Below, piece by piece: positions 7,806 through 16,005 of a DNA stretch of 48,268 bases (positions are counted from its first letter, which is position 1; each line of letters opens with the position of its first letter). This stretch comes from an uncultured Bacteroidales bacterium (GTDB taxonomy: Bacteria; Bacteroidota; Bacteroidia; Bacteroidales; Muribaculaceae): assembly GCA_902792435.1 (NCBI GenBank), contig CADAZN010000020.1:1-48268 (forward strand). Direction: 5' to 3'. A program made the translations under genes and the position numbers. The notes under the pieces are model-generated. The model had not been told where the DNA came from. It did not search any database and saw only the letters and a list, made by a program, of their open reading frames with translations.

Positions 7806-8888
7806 CTATTTCAGCACTTGCTTGTACACGTCAAGCGTTTGCTTAGCAATGCTGTCCCAGTTGTAGTTACTAAGATCGTAGTGCTGTAATTGGAATTCTT
7901 TTTTCAGTGCATTGCTGATGCCATCGGCAAGGGCATCGCTATTGGCCACCTCCACGTAATTGTCTTCGGGTAGCTCTATGAGGTGAGTGGCTGGAATGTC
8001 GCTCACCACCAGTGGTAGTTGATAGCTCATCGCTTCGAGGAGCACCAGAGGGAACCCTTCGTTTACCGACGAGAGCACATAGAGGCGTGCGTGGCTGTAG
8101 AGCTGTCGCAAGTCCTCACCTTGCGTGAAGCCAGTGAAGATAACCTTATCGTTCCAGTCAAGCTGCTTGAGTTGCTTGAAATAACTGGTGTCGTGGTCGC
8201 TGGCTCCAGCAATTACAAGATGTTTCACTTCGTCAAGCTTGTTGACCGCTTCAACCAGATATTCAAATCCTTTCTCTGGGGTGAGACGTCCTACTGAGAG
8301 GATGAAGTTGCGTGGCTCTATTTCCAAACGGCGGAGGAGACCAGTGCTTCGTCCAATCTTCGTCTTATTGATTCCATTTGGAATGAACACCGACTTGGCC
8401 AATACTTTCTCGCCCAGTTTCTCACGCTGGAAACTATTGACGAAGATTATCTTGTTGGCGCAGCTCAGGGAAATTTTCTCCGATAATTTCAGAATTGCCC
8501 TGCTAATCCTTCCCCACTTCTTGTGCTCATAGTTTGGACTATGATAGGTGAGGACAATAGGGATGCGAAACAACTTAATGAGCGGGGCAAACATGCCTGG
8601 TCCGATGTTGTGGATGTGCACAGCGTCGGGACGATGGAAAATGATGTGGATTACAGCAAGAAAAGTGTGGATTACGGCCTCCAAGCCCTTGATGCGTGTG
8701 GAAGGCAGGTCGACATACTCGGTGTTCTTGAACTTGCGTGCCGAGACCTCGGTAAGATAGGGACGGCGGCGGTAGATGCGCAGACGGTAGTTCTTGTGCA
8801 TGCGCGAGTAGATATTCTCGCAGTGCATTTCCACACCACCTTGCACTCCGGGGAATCCCCTAACTCCTATTACCGAAATGACTTTCAT
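7806..8888 (-). CDS. Glycosyltransferase family 4 (DUF1972-type N-terminus)
   Basis: GT-B enzyme of 360 residues that transfers a sugar from a nucleotide donor. The N-terminal glycine motif IGVRGFPGVQGGVE (acceptor-side loop) is typical of rhamnosyl- or related transferases with the DUF1972 N-domain. The donor site shows SVGRLTPEKGFEYLVEAV and the EX7E motif in NEGFPLVLLEAMSYQLP. No membrane segment is evident, so it probably works at the cytoplasmic face. It is 19 bases after the radical SAM gene and 41 before the CotH gene, a single operon. Donor and acceptor sugars cannot be read from sequence. Confidence 0.88.
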   Translation of the reverse strand: MKVISVIGVRGFPGVQGGVEMHCENIYSRMHKNYRLRIYRRRPYLTEVSARKFKNTEYVDLPSTRIKGLEAVIHTFLAVIHIIFHRPDAVHIHNIGPGMFAPLIKLFRIPIVLTYHSPNYEHKKWGRISRAILKLSEKISLSCANKIIFVNSFQREKLGEKVLAKSVFIPNGINKTKIGRSTGLLRRLEIEPRNFILSVGRLTPEKGFEYLVEAVNKLDEVKHLVIAGASDHDTSYFKQLKQLDWNDKVIFTGFTQGEDLRQLYSHARLYVLSSVNEGFPLVLLEAMSYQLPLVVSDIPATHLIELPEDNYVEVANSDALADGISNALKKEFQLQHYDLSNYNWDSIAKQTLDVYKQVLK

Positions 8889-8907
8889 TGCATCAAGCGA
8901 TGGCTAA

Positions 8908-9915
8908 TTATTCCCAGCAAATGTCTTTGCCCTGACGAATGCGCCACTTATTCTTGATGACCCATTTGATAGGAATCCACGGGCGACGCACCATGTCGTG
9001 ACGCTCGGTAACGATGAACGCGCAGTTGCGGTCGCACGCTTGCACTTTCTTGAGAGCCTCTTTGGCCTTGTCGCTATTCATGATTTCCTCGAAACTCTGC
9101 TCCTTGATGTTGCCAATGATCCACTCCTCGCTCGAGCCATTGCATGGCGACACGTTGCCCCAAGGGTCGATGAAGAAGAAATCGGTAAGGGCACCACAAG
9201 CAGGACGATAGCCAGCCTCGTCACCACGCAGGCGACGGTGGATTGAGCGGTTGAAGTAGGCGCGGCCGTAGTCCTTGAGGCGGTCCTTGAGGTGGCGGCG
9301 CTTGCTGGTGAGCATAGCTTTCACAAACAGCTCATGCTGCTTGAGTGCATCCTCGCTCACTATCTCGTTGTCGTCCTTGTGGAAGTACCAGGAGTTGTGT
9401 ACAGCCGAGTTGCCAAGCTCCACGTCGAGTGCCACGCACAGCTCATAGAGCCACACGAGGTCCTTGTAGTTGTCGGGTGAAATCACCACCGAGAAACCAA
9501 TGTTCTTGCACTTGGTCTTCTTGAGCTCGAGCATGGTGCGAAGGGCGTGATCAAAGCCGTTGACCAGTCCACGCTTGGTGTCGTTGATTTTAGGCAACCC
9601 TTCGACGCTCACGCGTATCAGGATGTTAGGATATTTGTTGGCAAGTTCGACAATCTTCTCGGTATTGTAACCGTTAGTGCTCAGCTCCAGCAGAGCCGAC
9701 TTCGGGTACAATATCTCGAAAATCTTGTCGATATCCTTGCGGATGGTGGCTTCACCACCTGTAATATTGATGCGCAGTCCCGCTGGCAACTTCTCGTAGT
9801 AAGATGCGTCAATCTCCTCTTCGGGCTTGGTGGGGAACTTCCAAATGTTACACATGTTACACTTGGCGTTGCACCTGAAAGTTGTGATAAGACTGCCTTG
9901 AACAGTATTTTTCAT
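8908..9915 (-). CDS. Radical SAM protein with SPASM-like C-terminus
   Basis: Protein of 335 residues. The cluster motif CX3CX2C uses Cys15, Cys19 and Cys22 in FRCNAKCNMCNIW, followed by the SAM-binding NITGGEATIRKD and ELSTNGYNTE. The C-terminal part has an auxiliary-cluster cysteine pattern: CGALTDFFFIDPWGNVSPCN, then CDRNC near the end, as in SPASM/twitch proteins that modify peptides or sugars. It heads the operon with a GT4 and the CotH-dockerin gene and has a good promoter 137 bases upstream. There is no small peptide gene next to it. Substrate unknown; modification of a sugar or protein destined for the surface is inferred from neighbours only. Confidence 0.88.
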   Translation of the reverse strand: MKNTVQGSLITTFRCNAKCNMCNIWKFPTKPEEEIDASYYEKLPAGLRINITGGEATIRKDIDKIFEILYPKSALLELSTNGYNTEKIVELANKYPNILIRVSVEGLPKINDTKRGLVNGFDHALRTMLELKKTKCKNIGFSVVISPDNYKDLVWLYELCVALDVELGNSAVHNSWYFHKDDNEIVSEDALKQHELFVKAMLTSKRRHLKDRLKDYGRAYFNRSIHRRLRGDEAGYRPACGALTDFFFIDPWGNVSPCNGSSEEWIIGNIKEQSFEEIMNSDKAKEALKKVQACDRNCAFIVTERHDMVRRPWIPIKWVIKNKWRIRQGKDICWE

Positions 9916-10051
9916 CTAAAAATGTAGCGCTATGATGATCGGATATATCCTACTAAATTAACTAAATGAATAACTAGTTATTGTGCTAAACGACATAAAT
10001 AGTTATCCACAAGCTCAATTGGCGTAATTCAAATTTAGTCAAAAGAGCGTG

Positions 10052-10083
10052 CAAAGTTACAAGAAAAAACTCTTCACGCCAAA
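10052..10083 (-). promoter_or_regulatory. Promoter of the radical SAM/GT4/CotH operon
   Basis: On the minus strand TTTG (10080-10083), a 20-base spacer and TAACTTTG (10052-10059). The start near 10045 gives a leader of about 130 bases before the ATG at 9915, long enough for leader regulation; no clear hairpin was noticed in it. Confidence 0.65.
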
Positions 10084-10116
10084 TAATAGGTTGAGAAAAA
10101 AATAAATAAGTGAAAA

Positions 10117-11316
10117 TTAAATGCCGTAGATTGCCATAATCTGTTTCAGGTGCTCATTGGGAGAGAACCGTTTGTTGGAACATTCTTTTATAGCATCATA
10201 TTCCCACTCGCGGGCAAATGCCTGTTCGATAGCAGCTTTGAGTTCTTCACTTTTACCTGATGTGAAGATGCTGCCATTGCCCTCGTCGATCAGCTCGGGA
10301 ATTCCACCAATGCGAGCACCCACCACTGGTGTGCCAGCACATAGCGACTCGATGACACTCAGCGGGTTGTTCTCATACCACTCGCTAGGCACAACCGAGA
10401 AACGAGCTTTGCTCAGCAATTCGGCAACTTGAATGGCATTTTGATGACCCAAGAACTTAATATTTTTAGAGCCAGCATATTGATCTTCCATCTGCTTGCG
10501 AAGTGGTCCATCGCCAGCAACCTTGAGGATGTAGGGCAGCTTGGACGCAACATTGAGAAGAGTTTCCACGCCTTTCTCGGCCGACAAACGACCTACATAC
10601 ACATAGTAGTTTTCACGAGTGGAGTCAAGCGAGTTGACAAGAGCAAGCTTCTCGGGGTCAATGTGGTTACACACCACATATAGTTTTTGTGGGTCGAAAC
10701 CATCTTTGCGCATCTTGCTTGCCATGAAGTTGCTGGGGCAAATGAAGGCGTCGGAGCATCGATTAAGCACATTTCGGTTCCACTTAAGTGCTTCTATATA
10801 GGCCATAGCACTGGCAGCAAGACTTCCTTTCATGCATCGGTTCTTGAGCACATGCATCTTGCCTCGCCCAAGGCATTTCTCACAAGGTTTTCCATCTAAA
10901 AGGCAGGCATAGGAAGGACACACGAGTTTGTAGTCGTGCAAAGTCCACACCACGCGGCAACCGCGACGTTTAGCAAGTTTTGCCAATATTGGCGATAGAT
11001 AAGAGTGAATGTTATGCAGATGCACGATATCGGGCCTGAAGTCATCGAGAATCTTGTTGAACGAGGCCTTGATATCACCCCATCCCATAAGGCGCTCGGC
11101 GGCATTCAACTTATTGCCCAATGGCCCAGCAAAATCCACTTGCGAAGCATAATAGCTGTTCCATCCCGATTCAACATTCTCGGGATACTGCATAGCAAAC
11201 ACCGCCACCTCGTGACCTTGCTCCTTGAGCAATCGCTCCAGGTTCATTGCCACGATGCAGTCGCCACCACGAGGGTAGTAAAACTTATTTGCTATGAGAA
11301 TGCGCTTTTTCTCCAT
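10117..11316 (-). CDS. Glycosyltransferase family 4
   Basis: GT-B glycosyltransferase of 399 residues. The start is placed at ATG 11316 (MEKKRILIANKFYYPRGG) rather than the upstream ATG at 11370, because a promoter at 11330-11358 lies inside the longer frame. The N-domain GGDCIVAMNLERLLKEQGHEV and the C-domain YVGRLSAEKGVETLL and EWYENNPLSVIESLCAGTPV identify a family 4 enzyme. A Cys-rich segment (CPSYACLLDGKPCEKCLGRG) occurs near residues 132-151 and is common in this subfamily. It stands alone on the minus strand between the radical SAM operon and a plus-strand pair, within the exopolysaccharide region. Substrates not predictable. Confidence 0.88.
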   Translation of the reverse strand: MEKKRILIANKFYYPRGGDCIVAMNLERLLKEQGHEVAVFAMQYPENVESGWNSYYASQVDFAGPLGNKLNAAERLMGWGDIKASFNKILDDFRPDIVHLHNIHSYLSPILAKLAKRRGCRVVWTLHDYKLVCPSYACLLDGKPCEKCLGRGKMHVLKNRCMKGSLAASAMAYIEALKWNRNVLNRCSDAFICPSNFMASKMRKDGFDPQKLYVVCNHIDPEKLALVNSLDSTRENYYVYVGRLSAEKGVETLLNVASKLPYILKVAGDGPLRKQMEDQYAGSKNIKFLGHQNAIQVAELLSKARFSVVPSEWYENNPLSVIESLCAGTPVVGARIGGIPELIDEGNGSIFTSGKSEELKAAIEQAFAREWEYDAIKECSNKRFSPNEHLKQIMAIYGI

Positions 11317-11329
11317 GACTAAAAACGTA

Positions 11330-11358
11330 CAAAAGTACGAATTTTTTATTGTTGCAAA
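11330..11358 (-). promoter_or_regulatory. Promoter of the GT4 gene; fixes its start
   Basis: Minus-strand TACTTTTG at 11330-11337 fits TAnnTTTG, with TTTG at 11355-11358 (17-base spacer, two short of ideal). Transcription would begin near 11323, a few bases before ATG 11316, so the transcript would have a very short leader. Confidence 0.5.
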
Positions 11359-11421
11359 AAGAGAAATCACGTTTAATTAATCTTTCATGTGCGAAAAAAG
11401 TCAAACTTAAAAGATTTTTAT

Positions 11422-11429
11422 TACTTTTG
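11422..11429 (+). promoter_or_regulatory. -7 element of the beta-helix gene; fixes its start
   Basis: TACTTTTG followed by CA fits TAnnTTTG and lies 22 bases before ATG 11452. No good -33 box is present. It falls inside the longer frame that starts at 11389, which argues for the downstream ATG. Confidence 0.55.
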
Positions 11430-11451
11430 CACAAACCACCATTTTTTAATC

Positions 11452-13074
11452 ATGAAAAGATTTAGATACATAATAGCTCTTGTTGCAACCCCATTACTGG
11501 CTTGTAATGCTCAAGCACGCACTGTGGAGATTAAGATGAGCCAAATAGGAAAGCCCATGTCCAACAATTTGATGTCGGCAACTTCGTCGCTGGCCAATAA
11601 CGACCAACTTATCTTGAACTTCGATAAAGCGGGGAAATATGAACTCGACGGAACTGTTGTTATCAGGTGTGACGTGGTAATAAAGGGACTGGGTCCAAAT
11701 TCCACCAAAGTGATTCTCAAAGATGGATTTGATGCCAGAGGTAAAAGCAAACTCACCGAAAGTGCCTTCATTAGTATTAAAGCAAAGGGCAACTACAAGC
11801 CTAAGGTTGAAATACGGGATATCGGTTTTGAACTTGAGTCTCACAAGGGAATACTATGGGAAAAAGCCGAAAAGTATCTTATTAGATTGTGGCAATGCGA
11901 TGGAATCACGATTGACAACGTTGTGTGTAAGACCCGTGATGCAGCTATTACCAATCTTGACTTGCGTGAATGCTCAAATGCCGTGATTGAAAACTGCGAG
12001 TTTGAGAACTACAACAACTGTGACACCGGTGGATGCCTGTGGTCACGTGGCGACCAGAACAATATTACTGTGCGTAATAACATTTTTCGCAAGTATGGTA
12101 GAGATGAGGCCCTTGCAGTGTGGGGAGGTCAATCAAAGACGGCGCACACATCGGTCACCAATATACTTGTAGAGAATAACAGTTTCCTATATGAGAACAC
12201 GACAAAAAGCAAAAAACAGTTTCCAACCAATGTGCTCATTTGCTTCTATCACTTCAAGGAGTATGATTTTGTGAACACTTGCACTGTTGACAGTATAGTG
12301 TTTAAAAACAATAGTATCACAATGAACACCCCCTATGTGCGCAACATTGTCTTCAACTATGATAAACTGGCTAGTGTGGGCAGCATTGAGATTTCAGGCA
12401 ATAAAATAATCAACACCAGCAAAGCATCAATATCCAATGATTACTCCACCGACCTGACTTTCTTCATGACCGAAAACAATAGCAGAAGCATAACCATAGA
12501 CAACAATTACATCAAAAATAGTGCTGAAGTGCTATACAACGGCAAGAAAAGCGGATACACAGCCTTCACATTCAAGAATGCGAACTTAAATATTAACAAC
12601 AACATCATCGACAGTGATTACCCAGTATTACTGTTGTGGTGCCAAGGAGGCAAGAATGTTGTGGACCTTACAGGCAACACAGTGTCAAAGCTATTCCTTA
12701 CAGGCAACACAACCGGTAGCGTTCAAAGCTTAACAATCAATGCCGATAACAATGAGTTGAGTGGTGACACACGCATCAACTGCAACAAAGTGGAATCAAT
12801 AATACTAAACTTCACCAACAACACATTCTATTGTGAAGATTATCATATTCTACTTCAAGAGGGAGCTCCCAACACATCGGTTATTTTTGATGGCAACACA
12901 GTTAATGCATTGACAAGAAAAGGCATAATGTTTGCAAATTACTCTAAAAAACCTTATAACTTCACAAAATTACAAGTCACAAACAACACGTTCCGTGGCT
13001 TGTCGAGAAATGCTATAGACGATTCTTTCAAGAGTGCGAGAAATAAAACTATAAATAATAATATTTATAGATAA
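11452..13074 (+). CDS. Secreted right-handed parallel beta-helix protein
   Basis: Exported protein of 540 residues. The signal peptide is MKRFRYIIALVATPLLACNA with cleavage near NAQA. From residue 75 to the end the sequence is a series of short beta-strand rungs rich in Asn and Gly (NAVIENCEFENYNNCD, ITVRNNIFRKYGRDE, LNINNNIIDSDY, SLTINADNNELSG), the pattern of the pectate-lyase/PbH1 superfamily. Such proteins act as polysaccharide lyases, epimerases or sugar-binding scaffolds. No lyase catalytic signature could be singled out. It pairs with the GT2 gene 14 bases downstream on the plus strand, opposite in direction to the export and polymer genes. A role in trimming or epimerising the local polymer is inference. 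Confidence 0.8.
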   Translation: MKRFRYIIALVATPLLACNAQARTVEIKMSQIGKPMSNNLMSATSSLANNDQLILNFDKAGKYELDGTVVIRCDVVIKGLGPNSTKVILKDGFDARGKSKLTESAFISIKAKGNYKPKVEIRDIGFELESHKGILWEKAEKYLIRLWQCDGITIDNVVCKTRDAAITNLDLRECSNAVIENCEFENYNNCDTGGCLWSRGDQNNITVRNNIFRKYGRDEALAVWGGQSKTAHTSVTNILVENNSFLYENTTKSKKQFPTNVLICFYHFKEYDFVNTCTVDSIVFKNNSITMNTPYVRNIVFNYDKLASVGSIEISGNKIINTSKASISNDYSTDLTFFMTENNSRSITIDNNYIKNSAEVLYNGKKSGYTAFTFKNANLNINNNIIDSDYPVLLLWCQGGKNVVDLTGNTVSKLFLTGNTTGSVQSLTINADNNELSGDTRINCNKVESIILNFTNNTFYCEDYHILLQEGAPNTSVIFDGNTVNALTRKGIMFANYSKKPYNFTKLQVTNNTFRGLSRNAIDDSFKSARNKTINNNIYR

Positions 13075-13088
13075 TTCACTATTGAATT

Positions 13089-14033
13089 ATGAAATCAACA
13101 TTAATCTCGATTATAATCCCTGTCTATAACACCGAGTTAACACTTGCTCGGTGCATCGATAGTGCTCTAGCGCAGACCTATAAAAACTGCGAGGTAATAA
13201 TTGTCGATGACGGTTCCCCCGATGGCGCTGGTGCTATTGCCGACGACTATGCATCACGATGTGACAATGTGAGAGTCGTCCACAAAACCAATGCCGGCCT
13301 TGCCGAAGCACGTCGCAGCGGTGTGATTGAAGCTAAAGGCGAATATATTATCCATCTTGACAGTGACGACACAATGTTGCCTGACGCTGTCGAGTATCTG
13401 TTGTCGAGATGCAATGAGCTGAACCTTGACATGGCTTATGGCAACTACATCAGAGTTAATGAAAGAGGTCAAGAGAATGAAGTCTCTTTTCCTAACGACT
13501 CAATGATACTTACTGGTGAAGGTTTTATGGAATACAATATAACCCCAGTGGGGATTTGCGCTAATTGGGGGTGTCTAGCTAAGAAAGAATTGTGGTTGCA
13601 AAACATTTATCCTCCAAGCGACACAAAATTGCCAAGCGAGGACATAATTATAAATGTCAAACTATCAAGATATGTTGAGCGGGTAGGTCTTTTCAACCAT
13701 CCTGTATGCTGCTATTATTACAACTCACAATCGTTGTCAATTACTGGCGCATTGTCTCAATTAGACAAATTGAAAGAGCACTTTTCAATTATAGGAGAAG
13801 AATTGAAAGCGAGAAACCTGTTTGAGAAGTATGAGTCTAATTTCCTGCGCATGAAAATAGACCGCATGGCTTTTTATGTGAATGATCTAGACACGACCGA
13901 CCCTTGGGTAAAAGACATCATTAAAGACCGCAGATTTAAACTGCCAGCCAAGGCACGACTATTACAATTCTTGATTCAATATCCACGCTTATGGGTGTTC
14001 CTGCGCAACACCAAGCGCCGCATTTTCAACTAG
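13089..14033 (+). CDS. Glycosyltransferase family 2
   Basis: GT-A fold transferase of 314 residues. The N-terminal nucleotide-binding segment SIIIPVYNTELTLARCIDSA, the VDDGSPDGAG motif and the DXD-like HLDSDDTM near residues 92-99 are all in place; TKLPSEDIIIN carries the probable catalytic Asp/Glu region. No transmembrane helix is apparent. It follows the beta-helix gene by 14 bases, so the two are probably co-transcribed, and it converges on the acyltransferase gene with a 17-base gap. Sugar specificity unknown. Confidence 0.9.
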   Translation: MKSTLISIIIPVYNTELTLARCIDSALAQTYKNCEVIIVDDGSPDGAGAIADDYASRCDNVRVVHKTNAGLAEARRSGVIEAKGEYIIHLDSDDTMLPDAVEYLLSRCNELNLDMAYGNYIRVNERGQENEVSFPNDSMILTGEGFMEYNITPVGICANWGCLAKKELWLQNIYPPSDTKLPSEDIIINVKLSRYVERVGLFNHPVCCYYYNSQSLSITGALSQLDKLKEHFSIIGEELKARNLFEKYESNFLRMKIDRMAFYVNDLDTTDPWVKDIIKDRRFKLPAKARLLQFLIQYPRLWVFLRNTKRRIFN

Positions 14034-14050
14034 CTGAGCATTAACATATC

Positions 14051-15106
14051 TCAATGAGAATAGTTCAAGAGACAGAAATGCCTACGTTTTTCTAATTTCA
14101 ATATTAAAAAAGCAAGCACAGACGATAATGCCAATGTAATGAGAAACGACATAATTTGATAAGCTGTTGTATTATATTCTACGTAATTTCTTAACATGCC
14201 ATATAAACAGAATGCTATTGAAATGTGGCTGCAATAGATAATTGTAGAATAAGCGCGAAGGGGCTTTGTGTTGAACTCGAATTTATATTTCTCATTCTGG
14301 CCTATTAGCATAAACAGGCATAGACACAATGGTGGCAACATTAGATAGCAATCGTCCGAGAAAATTTCACCAAAACTTTTCACCCAGAAGAATTCACAAT
14401 ACAACAAGACAAACAAAACAAATGCCGCAATGAATAAAAACTTATTTGGCACATGAAATGAGTGCTGAGCAAGTATCTTCCCCATTGCAATAAAAAGGAT
14501 TCCAGCCGGAAAACTGTTGTGAGGCATACTAAATACCATTTCATAAGACTTCAAAGTCTGGTTGAGCAACGGAACTTTAGCGACTAGAGAGTTATAGTTT
14601 GTACTCATGCAACACAGCAGATATAGCAAGATTCCTATAATAACGATCCAAACGTCATTAATCCTTATCTCTCCCAATGCCCACACAAGAGCAATTCCAA
14701 GAATCAATGCCATCAAATACCATGAACCTAAAAATGTTTGATTGAAAAAAAAGTTTTGAACTATAATAACCATGGTATCTAGACTAGGATTTATATGCCA
14801 TTTATTATAATATACAGTGATGGGAAACAGCACTACAAACCAAAAAAGATAGAGTTTCAAAATTCGCTTCACATATTTTATGAGACCTTGCTTGCGCTTT
14901 TGGGCCGAAGCACAAGATTCCTGCTTAAGGAAAAATAAATAAGAAGATATAATGAAGAAGATAGGGACTCCCAAGCGCAAAATAGGACGGCCTATAAAAT
15001 CTACAGAAGATAACGTATGAACGCCAACAACTAGAACCGCAAGAACAAACTTAAGTAAGTCTATCTGTCTGCTATTAAATTTGATATATTGATTGCTTAA
15101 TATCAT
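14051..15106 (-). CDS. Acyltransferase 3 family membrane protein
   Basis: Integral membrane protein of 351 residues with about ten hydrophobic segments. The N-terminus RQIDLLKFVLAVLVVGVH supplies the conserved early His of the acyltransferase-3 (OafA/NodX) family, followed by GRPILRLGVPIFFIISSYL, the family's usual second block. Members acylate sugars of surface polysaccharides, commonly with acetyl or succinyl groups. Its ATG overlaps the stop of the SGNH gene (ATGA at 15103-15106), implying translational coupling. The base composition looks more AT-rich than the housekeeping genes nearby, as is common for exchangeable polysaccharide genes. Confidence 0.88.
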   Translation of the reverse strand: MILSNQYIKFNSRQIDLLKFVLAVLVVGVHTLSSVDFIGRPILRLGVPIFFIISSYLFFLKQESCASAQKRKQGLIKYVKRILKLYLFWFVVLFPITVYYNKWHINPSLDTMVIIVQNFFFNQTFLGSWYLMALILGIALVWALGEIRINDVWIVIIGILLYLLCCMSTNYNSLVAKVPLLNQTLKSYEMVFSMPHNSFPAGILFIAMGKILAQHSFHVPNKFLFIAAFVLFVLLYCEFFWVKSFGEIFSDDCYLMLPPLCLCLFMLIGQNEKYKFEFNTKPLRAYSTIIYCSHISIAFCLYGMLRNYVEYNTTAYQIMSFLITLALSSVLAFLILKLEKRRHFCLLNYSH

Positions 15107-15999
15107 TTTAAAAGTGTATTTATATCAGCAATTACTCTATTTGTCATTCTATGTGCTCCAGTGTCGTTGAGATGATCAGAGTCGTTGAAATATAGATGGC
15201 GATTGCTAAAGAACACAGGACTGCACCCGAAATCATTGAGCATCACTTTTTGCTCCTCGCAAAAATCTTTCATCCACTTTTGAAATTTAGCTGTAACCTC
15301 AAGCGATGGTGCAATATAGATAATTAGTTTAATACTATTCTTATTACAGGTTTCAATTATTTCTTTAAAACAATTGACTTGAATTTCATTAATCTCAAAA
15401 TTGGTAAAATTGATAATTGCCGTGTCGGCTAGATTGCCATATTGAGGCTCATAGCCGTCACAGTCGTGAGAAGGAAGAGTGTGGGCTTTGGCCAGCCATA
15501 TAGGTGTTGAATTAAGGCGATAAAGATTGCTGTGAATCTTTGCTTGCAACTGCCAAGATCCATAGTTTCTCACATAATTAGTGAGAGGAGCATTGAGCCC
15601 ATAAAAATGTTTCACATCATCGATGCTGTTGTTGAGCCATTCATCGGTCACCATTGCGGCGCACACATCGAGAACCACAACCTGAGGCTTGCAACGCTCA
15701 AGAAAAGATTGCAAAACAATCAATGCATAATTCATTCCATGCCCGTCATAGCCTGCATTATAGGCAGTGAGGCCTGTGCTATCGATAATCATCTTGGGCT
15801 GGTAGGTGTGCCGTGCTCTGGATGAGCCAAGAATGAGCACATCGGCCTTCTTCTTGAACAGAGCTTGATAGGCATCGGACTGAAGCGTGCCCACCTCAGG
15901 AGTGCTCATGAGCATCTTGTTGCCAGCAAAGCCAGCAATAAAATCGCAAGCAACAACTATTGCTAGGATTATTAGTGAGTTGATAATAACCTTCTTCAT
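15103..15999 (-). CDS. Membrane-anchored SGNH-hydrolase-like protein (AlgX/DltD-like partner)
   Basis: Protein of 298 residues with one N-terminal hydrophobic segment (VIINSLIILAIVVACDFIAG), so probably tethered with its domain in the periplasm. The block I motif LILGSSRARHTY supplies the nucleophile Ser, YDGHGMNY the glycine/Asn block, and DSDHLNDTGA near the end the DxxH catalytic pair. This layout is typical of the SGNH partner that receives acetyl groups from an MBOAT protein and passes them to a polymer. The MBOAT gene ends 6 bases upstream, which supports the pairing. Whether it transfers or removes acetyl groups cannot be told from sequence. Confidence 0.8.
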   Translation of the reverse strand: MKKVIINSLIILAIVVACDFIAGFAGNKMLMSTPEVGTLQSDAYQALFKKKADVLILGSSRARHTYQPKMIIDSTGLTAYNAGYDGHGMNYALIVLQSFLERCKPQVVVLDVCAAMVTDEWLNNSIDDVKHFYGLNAPLTNYVRNYGSWQLQAKIHSNLYRLNSTPIWLAKAHTLPSHDCDGYEPQYGNLADTAIINFTNFEINEIQVNCFKEIIETCNKNSIKLIIYIAPSLEVTAKFQKWMKDFCEEQKVMLNDFGCSPVFFSNRHLYFNDSDHLNDTGAHRMTNRVIADINTLLK

Positions 16000-16005
16000 A
16001 ACAGT

